26,450 bases of DNA from Gnetum montanum (GCA_015680685.1 MNCI01001967.1:222300-248749); one strand, 5' to 3'; shown: positions 1-10,744, counted from the first letter of the stretch. Notes: generated by a model from the letters alone, not told the origin. A program made the numbers and translations.

Positions 1-6
1 GCCAGA

Positions 7-3000
7 ATGGGCAAGGGAAAGGAGGTAGAAGGCTAAGGGAGGAAGGGGCCTGACTTAACTTTCACGGAGGAAAGTGAGGCCATGCTACAGTGTTTACCTA
101 GGCCTAGGATTCCATCATGGTCTGGACCGGCGCACAAGTAGGCTCTGATCTCATCTCTGTTAATTACTTTCATGTGTATTTGTTATCTGGCATAGAGAGT
201 CTTGGCAGCGTAGAGGGTCTGTATGTTGAGCGTAGATTCGTAGCGTAGAGGGTCTGTACGCTGAGCGTAGATTCGTAGCGTAGAGCGTTTGTACGCTGAG
301 CGTAAATTCGTAGTGTAGAGAGTCTGTACACTGAGCGTAGATAGTTTTCATAGTGTACAGAATCTGTACGTTGGGCGTAAACAGTTTTCACTGCATATAC
401 GTTGAGTGTAAACAGTTTTTCGATAGCGTATACGCCAAGTATGAACAATTTGTATTGGCCTTCAACATGGAATTTTGTTTTTATATTTCATTTTGGTATA
501 TAGCTGATTTGTCATGGCACTCTGATTATTTGCAGGGATCCTGAGCCTGTTCTCCTATTAGTTGAGCTGGTCGGGGTGCTGGCATGGTTCGGTCCCCTTG
601 ATACCGACAAACCTACCCCTGATCTAACTATTGATAATAATGGGGTATGGTTCAGGGAAGGGGCCTGTGAGTTCCTTGCCTTTATCCTAGACAGATTCAA
701 GGTAGTGATTTGTTCACACCTGAGCAAACAAGTGGCGCGGAGCGTGCTCAAAGCGATGTTGCGGGATCTGCAAACGGCGTCATGATTTTCATGGTGGACA
801 TTGACGAGGGGCCGCTTGCGATTGAGGAGGGTCCTTCTGGAGGGCCTAGATCTGCCCGTCCGCTATCGCTCGTATGGAACTTGTTGCCACGTGGGCCTCA
901 TTATCTTAATAACACTTTGTTTTTGGCTGTGCATGCGCACACATTATTTCAGAACCCTCCTGGCACGGTGTACAGGGTAGAGAGGTAAGGTTGTTTAGTT
1001 TGTCACTTCTATTTTTGGCGTTTAGTGTTTATTCCTGTTCTGACGACCGTTCTTTTGCAGGCCCCAAGTAGACAAAGATGGGATATGTCTCAATGATGAC
1101 GGGCTTGCACTAACTCACACCGCTTTGGAGACCTTCGTGGTGGGTCCCACCCTTTGCGGAGTTGTATTAGCTCAGACCAAGGGTGATATTGTTCATTTCC
1201 ATAAGCGATTTTCCAGGGCGTTCGCACAATGCACAGCTCGAGGGTGGCTGCATAGAGATTGGTCTCGCAATGGGCCGATTTTCCCTCGTGATACAGACTT
1301 GGGTCCTAGTACTTCGAAGCCCACGACTGAAGGTAGGTGATGATAATTACTTAACGCCTTAGGCTTTTTATCTGGCTGCAACGTTGGTCATACTGGTGTA
1401 TGGTTTTAAATTGTGTTTACAGTTAATGTCCCCCCCGGTGGAGACCCTGTTACAATAGGGCGAACTGAGAGCACCCTATCGATGAAGTTTGGGGAGATTA
1501 GCAAGGCGCAACGATGGTTGTGTACCAGTGCCCCACCGTCTCTTGTCCGTTGTTTGGATGATGCTGGCCTCATGGAGTTGTTCACAACCCCAAGCCCTGA
1601 TGTTTCCATAGCTGAAATGATTGGAATTGTCGATTCGTTCGACAACTCTGTCACCTACTACAGCACCCGTATTAAGCGTGTTAAAATAGTTTTCCATCCG
1701 TCAGCTGAGTTCTTTTTAGACCTCTTTGGTGTCTCGGCAGATGGCATGAATGTGGTTTTGGACAGGGCACAGAAAGAGCTCCATGTGGTACGTGAGCTAG
1801 AAGATTGGTTGGGGATTCCCAAGGGCTCTAAAGGATTCCTTATGCAGGGAACGTCAAAGGTGATGGAAGTCAATGAATTATATCCCCTGTTTAGGGCACG
1901 GGTGTTTCCTAAATCCCTGTCTCAAGTGAAAAGTCTTGGGGTGGAGGCTGTGCACATCATGCAGACCATTTTAGAGACCGGGATGCGCTATAATTGGGCC
2001 CAATTTTTGTTGTCAAGTTTCCATAAGGAGATAGTGCGATTGCATTCAAATGTTGAGGCGCAATCCCATTTTACCTTCGCATTTTTCGCAGGTTATCTAC
2101 GTCGCTTGGCCGAATTTCTAGTGGTATGCACAGACAATAAGTATGTTTTGCGGGATCGCACTCAGTTATCTCGCCCGTGGATTAATCATTTGTTCGAGGT
2201 AGCTGAGTCCCAAGATGCACCCGAGGGGATTGATGAATCAGTTTCCATTACAACAGAGGGGTCATTTGGTACTTCAATCCATACATGTAACAGTGTGGGG
2301 TTGGAACCAGAGAATGTGTCCTATACTGCAAAGAGAGCTAATCAGGTCATTAAAGAGACCATCGGGAAAGTGAAGTCGAAGATTCAGAAGCGCGAGCACG
2401 CTAAAGAGGTGGCCTCAACTGTAGAAGAGCCAAGGGTGAAGCGAGTACGATTCAAAATGCCTATTCAAGGTAAATAAGCTTGGTACACTTATTGTATTAT
2501 CATTTTCGTCTTATTCATTTTTTCGTTTTGACCGCTTACATGAAACTAATGTCTTCAGACTTGACTCGAGAAGTGAGGAGACAGGAGCTAGAAACCATTG
2601 TTGAGGAGGAGGAGGTCCCGACGGACTTAATAATTAAGGAGGAAGAGGTCGGCAAAGATCAGGTGGAAGTGACGGAAGAGCTGGCGGAAGACACCACGGA
2701 GACAGAACTGGTCGATGACCGGGATGGTGTCGATGAAATGTTCAGTAGCTTCCTTAAGGGGAGATTGGACCTTGGTAACCCTCCAGATCGGGAAGGGGAC
2801 AGAGAACATGGTATATTCTCTTTTGTTTTATTGGGTTGGCTTGTGAATCGTTATTTTCATTATGTGGTTTTAACTTTATGTTTTTTATCACTTCCAGACG
2901 AAGAAAGGACGATTCCTACGATGCGGTTGGAAGTGCCCATGAAGGTAGCTCCCCCTGAAATGACCACGGAGGCTCGTCCATCTCGTACTCATGAACCATT

Positions 3001-4166
3001 TACTTGGACTGAGATGCCGAGTAAGATGGATTTCGTGACCAGTATCATTGACGAGGTGGTCGAACGCATTCAGCAAACACACCTTGAAATAGGTACAAGT
3101 GTCTCAAGTGTTTTGTAGCCTTCGAGTTTCACACTCTTTTTTTTGCCATCTAAGATCTAATGCCTGTTCTTTTCATATGTGTAGGAGCTAAGCTGAAGTG
3201 GGATTCGTCTGAGATTGTTAGTATTGAGAGCTTGCCCGCACTACCGCCAGAAGTTGAACAAATACCGAGGTAGGTGTATGACGAGGTGACGGAAGGTCTC
3301 GTGCATAACGCCAAATCGCTTTGGACCTGTAGGCGTTCCATTGAATAGCGGTGGTTGCAAATCCAGGCAAAGGAAAAAGAGGTTTACGAGTTATCCACTG
3401 AACGCGATGATCTCAAGGCTCGTTATGAGTTTGCCTCGGCCAGACTAACAGGTGATCGTTCTCGGCGAACTTCCGAGATCACTTATACTAGATATTGGAA
3501 CCTGCTAAATCGCCATGCATCTCTGACTCGGAAACTAGCAGAGCGTAAGGCCCAAATAGATCTACTGAACCTCAAGTGCTAGGATTGGAAGGCTTTCGCT
3601 TCCAAGGTGCACAAGTGGGGTCAAGATGAGAAGAACCACAAGCATCATTACAAGAAATCATTGAAGGAAGTATCCATAGAAAAGCGTCAGCTTGAAATGT
3701 TCGTAGAGGGTCTGGGTCTATGTTCTGCATTCGATGCCTTTGCTAAGAATACGACTGTGGAGATGGAATCGCCCACAAGAGTAATTACGACTGCTTCTGG
3801 GGAGGTCTCTGTGGGTGAATTTCCCTTGAAACGTCCCACATGGTCAGCGGTTGACAAGGGGAAGGCCTTGGCGGATGTCAATCTAGGCCATGATGGGATT
3901 GACTGGGCTAGCGTCTCAGAGGAAGAAATTCTCCGTCGGTTGGAATTCAGTTTAGGGGGGTCTCCTACGGTAAGCATTTTTTTGTTGTGAATTCTATTCG
4001 TTGAATGATGGTTGGGATTTTCTCCTTTTCTTTTTGTGTTGATTGTTTCTTTTACCTTTTATAGGGTCGAGGCAACGGCGATGTTGAAGAAGGTGGCCCC
4101 AGCGGAGTGGGGACCCAAGGTGCCGACGGGTCTGAAGGGGACAACCCTCCTGTCCCTGATGTTTAA
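7..4166 (+). pseudogene. decayed eight-exon gene of unknown function, convergent with gag-protease
   Basis: I do not recognise this protein. Exons inferred from splice sites are 7-137, 536-984, 1061-1332, 1423-2469, 2559-2810, 2898-3092, 3185-3969 and 4065-4166. Every intron begins GT and ends AG. Intron phases are 2, 2, 1, 1, 1, 1 and 0, and each junction restores the frame, so about 1078 codons would end at TAA 4164-4166. The proposed start is ATG at 7, but the 5' end may lie off the window. Exon 4 (349 codons) is the best conserved stretch and looks helical and globular. Exon 5 is very acidic. Exon 7 is charged and coiled-coil-like, and the last exon is Gly/Asp rich. Damage: in-frame stops at 34-36, 3271-3273, 3346-3348 and 3580-3582, and a one-base frameshift near 775 in exon 2. 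Its 3' end faces the 3' end of the minus-strand protease ORF, 550 bp away. A plant-mobile-domain-like protein carried by a retroelement is one possibility, but I see no diagnostic motif. The exon structure is well supported; the function is unknown. Confidence 0.6.
138..535 (+). repeat. intron 1 of the unknown gene, with GCGTA-rich degenerate repeats
   Basis: This stretch runs from a GTAGGC donor at 138 to a TTTGCAG acceptor ending at 535. Positions about 190-445 hold diverged repeats of roughly 45-50 bp. They are built from words such as GTAGCGTAGAGGGTCTGTA and CGCTGAGCGTAGATTC. The same GCGTA/TACGC vocabulary recurs at 8990-9770 and 10590-11066. Open frames on the minus strand here are products of the repeat and are not genes. 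Confidence 0.6.
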
Positions 4167-4718
4167 TTTTGACCTTAAAATAATCCCGGCTCATACTTTA
4201 ACATGAATTGTAAATTGAATATTTTTCTTTTGAGTTGATGAATGGAATTAGTTAACTGTTGTACTTGTCTAACTGTATACATATTTCTACATAATTTTTG
4301 TTGTGGATTTTGAGTTTAAATGTAAACACAACGCGGTAATGTAAAATGTTTTAGCTTGTTTTGTTGTTTAAGTGTAATGCACAAAGCAGGAATGCAAGTG
4401 AGAATGTAATTATAAGCGAAGGATAATTGTGAAAAGGAAAATGTGAAGAAAAACTGTAATTGATAACATGACAACGCGAGTGTAAATTCGACCTATGAAC
4501 TTGAGTTTGCGAGAAAGACAAACTGTAAGCGAGTGGTTTAGTTTAAGGCCCTTTCGGGTGGCATGCACTAGTTTAAGGCCATTTCGGGCCATGCGTAAAC
4601 AAGGGAAGTTTTAAGTGACACGGGTGGATTTCTAGGTAGACCGACCATTTCTGATTATGGCTAGTTTTATGTCGTTGCGGACATGGTAGTTTAACGTCAT
4701 TCCGGACTTGAATGTCGT
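4167..4718. other. convergent 3' region between the unknown gene and gag-protease
   Basis: No coding sequence was found here. The stretch lies between the TAA of the plus-strand gene and the TAA of the minus-strand protease ORF, so it should hold both 3' untranslated ends. It contains a 30-bp imperfect tandem duplication at 4541-4570 and 4571-4600, each copy starting GTTTAAGGCC. I saw no reverse transcriptase motif on either strand, although this is where pol would start in a complete minus-strand element. Confidence 0.5.
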
Positions 4719-6433
4719 TTAATGGCTTAGTAATTTTTTAATCTTCTTCATTTTAACATTAGGAGTAGTGTTAACGGGTATGATTCTATATTCAGCGTCT
4801 CCTTCACTGATCACGTTGAATGGTAATTCAGCCCAAGGGACGTCTGATGGAATAGTTCCCGCGCTGGTGCTTTTTGGCGTTTCTACATGTACTGTAGTTT
4901 CTACGTTTATGGTAGTTTCTAGGTTAGGCGGTGTATGCGCAATTTCAGGCCCACATATTTCTGTGTTGGGTAAAATTTTCTTTGCGTTTAAGAGATTATC
5001 GCTTGCTAACTGCGTGCAATTTTGTTGTTCATTTATGTCATCTTGTTTAGGCTCTTCGAGCTTAACCTCTGAACCTTGATCCGTGTCTGTATATGATGAG
5101 ATGGTAGGTGTAGCAACCTCTCCGTGTATAATGATTTCGCCACCTTCATAAGGCAGGTGAATCTCTTAGTGTATGGGGGAAGAGACGGCTCTCAGTTGGG
5201 CTAACCAGGGCCTTCCCAATATTAAATTGAACCCTGGCATTTCATCGATGACCACAAAGTCGGCAGATGTGGGGAATTGATCCCCCGCTATAAAATCCAA
5301 AGTCACGGTGCCTTTGACTACTACGCACGATCCACTGAAGTGGTTGATCTAATTAGCTCCGTAAGTCCTAATTGTTCGACGATGGGATAAGGTACTACGT
5401 TTGTAGCGGCTCCATCATCTACATGCACTCTATATATCTTGAATTGATTTATTCGTATCGTTATGAACATAGGTGCGGTTCTCACTTCTCCCATTTTTTT
5501 ATCCATTTTGATGTTGTCATTGTGGAAACTTAGTGGCTTAGGAGTCGACCCTTGAGATGAATACATTACCGCATGAATTGAAGGTTCATTTGGAGGTAGG
5601 TCTTCGCTTACTGGGATGGATGTCAACATGCACACAAAGGCTTCGCGATGGGTTTGAGAGGCTAACACCAGGCCGTATAAGCTTAATGAAGTGTTTTTTT
5701 GTTTGAGTGCCTGCGTGACCTATGTTAAAGCTGTTGCTAAATCTTTACTGTTTGGCGTATTTTTGTCGACAATTATTTGATCCATCGGGCCCAACAGTTT
5801 TATTTCATGCATAGTTGGTTTATCACTTTTATCCGCAGCCGTTGAGTTAGACTTATTATACTCTCCGGATGATTCACCCTCGTGGCTTGTGTTTGGTTTA
5901 TTGTTAGATGATGTCATGGGTATTGCACTTAGCGAGGTAGGTTTAGGAGGTCCTAAGGCCAGTCATTGACGTTCCTTCTCCAAGCGTTCCCGTGTAAACT
6001 TGTCTGCTAGGCATTCTCGTGCGTGGCGTGGGGGACCTGTTGGTTTCGGAATCTCAGATTGTTTTGGAATCTGTACAATGTATGGAGTAGGGCGGGGTTG
6101 CTGTTGGGCGGTTGAATGTTGTTGAATGTTAGGCTGGCTGGGAATCCTGATGACATAGGGGGTCGATTTGTTCTGTGCTTGCGGAGTGGATGATTGGTGG
6201 TCATCAAGTCGTTTGGGTATCCTGACAACATATGGGGTTGGCCTAGCTGGAGGTTGTGTCTCAGTAGTTGCGATCGCTGGTGGCATTCAAACTACGTAGG
6301 GAGCGAGCTGAGTAAGAGGTGATTGTGCGTTTGCGGTAGTAGTGGTGGGAGGCATATGTACTACATATGGTTTTGGTGGTGTTGTGGTAGAGATTCCTAC
6401 GGCGGGAGGTATTCGGATGATATAAGGTTTCTA
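4719..6433 (-). pseudogene. decayed Gag linker and retropepsin (Ty3/gypsy-type)
   Basis: This continues the gag region downstream of the zinc knuckle. First comes a Pro/Thr/Gln-rich linker with a repeated peptide of the form PYVVRIP. Then comes an aspartic protease: an active-site-like HVDDGAATNVVP near 5410-5380, and the flap/C-terminal signature FNLILGRPWL near 5240-5205. In the family the protease cleaves Gag and Pol; the usual D-T/S-G-A triad reads D-D-G-A here. The frame is broken by stops at 6431-6433 (TAG), 6287-6289 (TGA), 5963-5965 (TGA), 5720-5722 (TAG) and 5166-5168 (TAA), and by a frameshift near 5340. After the protease, an acidic tail runs to TAA 4719-4721, where a complete element would continue into reverse transcriptase. 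No pol follows. The family call is firm; the exact boundaries are approximate. Confidence 0.75.
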
Positions 6434-6510
6434 TGGGGAATATGATGGTTGAGGCACAGGTGCTTGTATAGTGGGAGGAATATGCACTACAAATGGTTTC
6501 TTAGGCGTTT
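5967..6510 (-). repeat. degenerate PYVVRIP peptide repeat in the Gag-protease linker
   Basis: Seven copies of a motif of about seven residues are spaced 18-27 residues apart. Read on the minus strand they are KPFVVHIPP, KPYIIRIPP, KPYVVHMPP, APYVV-stop-MPP, TPYVVRIPK, TPYVIRIPS and TPYIVQIPK. The fourth copy carries TGA where its neighbours have Arg, His or Gln. The intervening sequence is rich in Thr, Pro and Gln and varies freely. The DNA is divergent between copies while the peptide is kept, which suggests past selection on the peptide. Confidence 0.8.
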
Positions 6511-8907
6511 GCTGCTCGTGATGGGAGTGGATGGTGTTAATCCTAGGTGTTTCCAGTTTGTCATCACAGTAGATGGTGTTAATTACATACGATGCTTCTT
6601 TAGTATTTAGAGGATCTTTATATACGCCCATGGCCTGGTTTTGTGGTTGGACCGGGTTGGCTTCATCAAAAGTGATTTGACCTCTGTCGATCATCCATTG
6701 GATATCTTGTTTTAAGGTGAAACAATAATCAGTGCCATGCCCATTACGTTGATGATAATCACAAAAACGATCCATTCTAAGGCCTTTTGGAACTGGGGGC
6801 TCATCTGGGGTTGCCAAGCTTGGGTTCTGAACCAATTGACAGAATTGATCATGTCTTTGGATCGCCGTAAGGGACAACTGTTTATGCTTCATCATCCGAT
6901 CTTCAAGAGTTGGTTGAATAGTTGCGATGGTTTCATGGGCAACTGCGTATATTGAGAGGGGTCCTTTCTCTCGAAGTTTCTCATACGACTCGATGTAGGG
7001 TTTTGTGATGCGGATGATTCGGGTGTGGTTACAGGAGTAGGTTTAGTGTAATTAACAGGGGCAACAGGTAGTTTGCTTTGTTGTCCTGCATTTGCTTGTT
7101 GTGTTTCTACCACTGCCGCTATAGTTGTTTTAACCTTTTCTTTGTCTTTCTTACTGTGTTGATTCTTAAAGGCTGAATATGCAGGGTCGTGGCTGTTTTG
7201 GGCGACCTCCTCTATGTTCTTGATCTGTACAAACACTTGACTAAGACTGCATGCATTAAGATAATATAGTTTGGATTTGACAAAATCGTTGACAGCCCCT
7301 TTTAGGATGGTGAGGAGATACGTCTCTGGGATCGGCTCATGGAGCTCATTGAGGGCAGCACTCCACCGTTGGATGAATTTTTGGACGGGTTCAAGAGGTG
7401 CCTGTTTGACCTGTATGAGGCTATCCAGTGTTGCTTCAGGCTTCAAGTTATACTTGAACCTGGTAACGAATTGGTGTAACAAATCTTCTAGAGAAGATAT
7501 TGAGTTTCGTGGCAAGGCCCGATACCAATCAAGCGCTCTCCCTGCAAGGGACATGGGGAACACCCGTAGAATGGCATGTGGCCACGCCTGAAGTAGCGCA
7601 CACTCTAATCTAAATGTTATAAGGTGAGCGTTGAGGTCTGTCTCCCCGTTGTATTTAGTTAGCATGGGTAAGGATACACCCTTGGGTAACGTCAGAGGTA
7701 GAATTGAAGAGCTGATAGGGTCATCGTGATAGAAGTCCACTACCTTAAGCTCTCCATCAGTGGCTGTTTTGAGGCGTTTGACCTCATCAGTTAGCTCCTG
7801 CATTAGCTTTTTAGCATCAGCCTAGTCTTGGGCACTAGGTGAGATAGTAGGTGGAGGATGTTGTATAGGATACAGGTTAGATTGTTGGACAGTGGGCTGG
7901 AAGGAAGAAAGTTGTGTAGTTGGAGGCTGCATTTGCGGAATATTCGTGGTGGGTGATGCTAGGGGCAGCACATTGTAGGCAAGGGGTTGTTGTTGTTGTG
8001 GTTGTCCTTGAGGGATGTTAATTGGTAGAATTGTGTGAGGTGGTATGTTATAGTCAGGGAATTGATGCGGTTGAGCACCAATTGCTACCCATTGGCCAGT
8101 CAAGCTTTGTGTAGGGGCACTCTGAACTGGTTGAGTTACAGCGGTAAAAGGGGCTCCTTGGGTTTGGATCCGGGGGATATAATGAGCAGACGTAGAAGCT
8201 AGTATCACATGCAGCATCCCGATCACTCGGGACGGGAAGGTTGCTCCTACATTATTTTGAGGAGGTTGTATTTGCGAGAATAGGGCTACTATTGCAATGG
8301 GGGGAATAGCAAGGCGAAGTGTGTTGAGTTGCGGATCAGTTATAGAGGGAATATGAACAAGTGTGGATGATTCTTGTTGAGGTATTTGTGCTTGGGTGAA
8401 TTTAAATGGTTGAAGGGACGTAATTTCCCCTGTGGCTGGATGAAACAACAGGTTGGCATAGGTTTGTGGACTAAGAGTATGATACGAATCTTCATGCTCG
8501 GATTGAGCTGCGAAGTCATCCTCCTCTTCCAATACAGGATTTACCACAGGCTGATCTAAAGACTGGCTCCTTTGCAAGAGAAGTTACGAGATGAGCTCAG
8601 AGTAATGTTCTAGGAGAGGGATGATGTCATACGGAGAGGGGATGAACTCATGCCCTCCCCTATGGAAGAGTTCGTATTGTCTCTTAACCTCCATTTTGGT
8701 TTGATCCACAGCTAGGTCGGCTTGTATTTTTACGCATATGAAATTGTATTGCTCCTGAGTTATGATGTTAAATGATGGGTTCTTCCCTTGCAGTCTGAGA
8801 GACCAGCGAGGCCCTGCCGTTGGTTGTACTACGGGTTGTTGGACGGCCATGGGGCCTACAATATCCGTGATAGGCTTGGTTGAAGCGTTGGGATTCGTAG
8901 TGTTCAT
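6434..8907 (-). pseudogene. decayed Ty3/gypsy-type Gag
   Basis: This is the structural Gag protein of an LTR retrotransposon, which would assemble the virus-like particle. I start it at ATG 8905-8907 (MNTTNP); the open frame extends upstream to 9096, but that part only reads through the GCGTA array. An N-terminal region is followed by a Gln/Pro-rich segment (8577-7822). The retrotransposon gag capsid-like domain (7803-6892) contains FPMSLAGRALDWYRALP and LEDLLHQFVTRF. Beyond it lies a zinc knuckle of the C-x2-H-x4-H-x4-C form, CDYHQRNGHGTDYC, at 6763-6722. Stops at 8584-8586 (TAA) and 7822-7824 (TAG) interrupt one otherwise continuous frame, and a one-base frameshift near 6893 precedes the zinc-knuckle part. 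It cannot make full-length Gag as written. The family assignment rests on the capsid-domain and zinc-knuckle patterns. Confidence 0.82.
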
Positions 8908-8989
8908 GATGAAACTGTAGTGAGTATAGGACGGTGGCAAGGATATGAAGTTAGTATACTTATCAGAGCGTATACTTAAATTTTGCAGC

Positions 8990-9770
8990 GTGCAACGTAT
9001 AGCGTACAGGGTACAGCGTACAGCGTACAGCGTGCAGGGTGCAGCGTAGAGCGTACAAGGTTGCTGAGCAGCGTAGACAGAGTCTACAGCGTACAACGTA
9101 GACTAGGCAGCGTGCAGATAGAGTCTACGGCGTACAGGTAGGCTGAGCAGCGTAGATAGAGTCTATAGCGTATAGCGTAGAGGTCTGCTGAACAACGTAG
9201 ACAGAGCCTACAGCGTACAGCGTAGACTAGGTAGTGTGCAGACAGAGTCTACAGCGTACAAGTAGGCTGAGCAGCGTAGACAGAGTCTACAGCGTATAGC
9301 GTAGAGGTCTGCTAAATAACGTAGACAGAGCCTACAGTGTACAGCGTAAACTGGGCAGCGTGTAGGCAGAGTCTACAGCGTACAACGTAGAGGTTTACTA
9401 AACAACGTAACAGAGCCTACAGCGTACAACGTAGACTGGGCAGCGTGCAGACAGAGTCTACGGCGTACAGGTAGGCTAAGCAGCGTAGACAGAGTCTACA
9501 TCGTATAACGTAGAGGTCTGCTAAACAACGTAGACAGAGCCTACAGCGTACAACGTAAACTGGGCAGCGTGTAGGCAAAGTCTACGACATACAGCGTAGA
9601 GGTCTGCTAAACAACGTAGACAGAGCCTACAGCGTACAATGTAGACTAGGCAGCGTGTAGGCAGAGTCTACAGCATACAGCACAGAGGTCTGCTGAACAA
9701 CGTAGACAGAGTTTACAGCGTACAGCGTAGACTGAGCAACGTGTAGACGCTGGGAATTCTGTAGAACGAG
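8990..9770 (-). repeat. GCGTA-rich tandem array in the gag leader
   Basis: About 780 bp of imperfect tandem repeats lie between the primer binding site and the gag start. The basic unit is about 30-36 bp, with words such as CAGCGTAGACAGAGTCTA and ACAGCGTACAACGTAGAC. A higher-order landmark, GAGGTCTGCTRAACAACG, recurs near 9181, 9301, 9388, 9508, 9599 and 9686, so the spacing alternates between about 120 and 85-90 bp. The array is unusually rich in CpG for decayed plant repeats. It would be transcribed as the 5' untranslated leader of the element. Confidence 0.85.
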
Positions 9771-9869
9771 GTGCAGATTCGGGAATTTCAGAGTTGGGTT
9801 TGGTGTCGATGCGACGTGAATCTAGGAGGATCAAGGTATGGGATCACAGTAAGTTTAAGCAGTTTCAGG

Positions 9870-9886
9870 CCCTCCTTCTAGCGCCA
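9870..9886 (-). other. probable primer binding site of the minus-strand element
   Basis: On the minus strand this reads TGGCGCTAGAAGGAGGG. It begins with TGG, complementary to a tRNA 3' CCA end, and lies five bases inside an LTR end (TACA). Its position just upstream of the leader and gag on the same strand fits reverse-transcription priming. I did not assign the tRNA. Confidence 0.65.
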
Positions 9887-10418
9887 TTTTCTGTACCGCT
9901 CGAAATCATCAGTCTCCTACTGGAACGAAACAGAGACTAGGAGATCCTTAAACAAGCACAGAAGACCCTACCTTCGCTTGAGGGCAAGCTGGAATTAACG
10001 AAGGCAGAGCACCTCGAGTGGTCCGCACACGGATCAGACAAGGATTTCCCCGAGCATATACTGATATATTATACGCCGGGTTATATGTAAACAACGTAAC
10101 TAATATGAAACTGAGCGTAAATGTACAAGAATGTAAACGATGAGCATACAAGAATGGACAATAAAACTGTAACAAATCTTAGTAAAAATGTGGCAATATC
10201 ATTGCATAATGGAAGTTACAATGCATCGGTCTTAACGCAATTGTGGATGTGACACAAGGCAGACGAAGAGCCCCGGTGAATGCGAGGGTTTGGCAGCGTG
10301 CTGGGTTAAGGTCCAGCGTATAGGATGCAGGGCTCTCAATTTTCTTAGTCTGGTCTGCCCCGATTTTTGCCAAGATGCCTTCAATTTTTCGAACCCCAAT
10401 CTGGTCAAAAATCGGGGC

Positions 10419-10425
10419 TTTTATA
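10419..10425 (-). promoter_or_regulatory. TATA box of the minus-strand LTR
   Basis: TATAAAA on the minus strand, about 530 bp upstream of the primer binding site. A perfect 13-bp inverted repeat lies directly downstream: GCCCCGATTTTTG at 10357-10369 and its complement at 10406-10418. Transcription would start near 10390, between the arms. Confidence 0.5.
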
Positions 10426-10490
10426 CGGGTTTAGACATTAGACTCGGATCTGAGGGGGAATGATTGGTTGCGAAGTGCTGGACTCTCAGG

Positions 10491-10670
10491 TCGGGTGACA
10501 TATGGCGCGTTGACCGAGTGCGAAAGAATAAAATTTTACAAGTGTACANTTTTGATCAAGTCTGTACGCCGAGTTCACATGCCCAACGTGTATACGCTGG
10601 CGTACGACGCGTTGTACACTTGTAAAATTTTATTCTTTCGCACTCGGTCAACGCGCCATATGTCACCCGA
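10491..10670. repeat. perfect 58-bp inverted repeat with 64-nt spacer
   Basis: The arms are 10491-10548 and 10613-10670, and by direct reading they are exact reverse complements. A single N follows each arm, at 10549 and 10671. Arms this perfect inside otherwise diverged repeat DNA mean either a recent palindrome or an assembly error. The spacer contains GCGTA-type words. Confidence 0.9.
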
Positions 10671-10744
10671 NATTCAGCCTTCAGATTTGAATTCGGATGC
10701 CATGAGGATGCTGCCTATAGATTTTCAGCTTGGTTGACCTTGAT

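Noticed and set aside
1-50. Purine-rich tract as a polypurine tract
   Set aside because: It is purine-rich on the plus strand, while the gag element is on the minus strand; it also reads as coding start of the unknown gene.
8908-9096. Upstream extension of Gag reading repeated TLYAVRC peptides
   Set aside because: It only translates the GCGTA array; ATG at 8907 begins sequence of normal composition.
8990-9770. Repeat-spacer look resembling a CRISPR array
   Set aside because: Units are imperfect, contiguous and hierarchical with no unique spacers, and the genome is eukaryotic.
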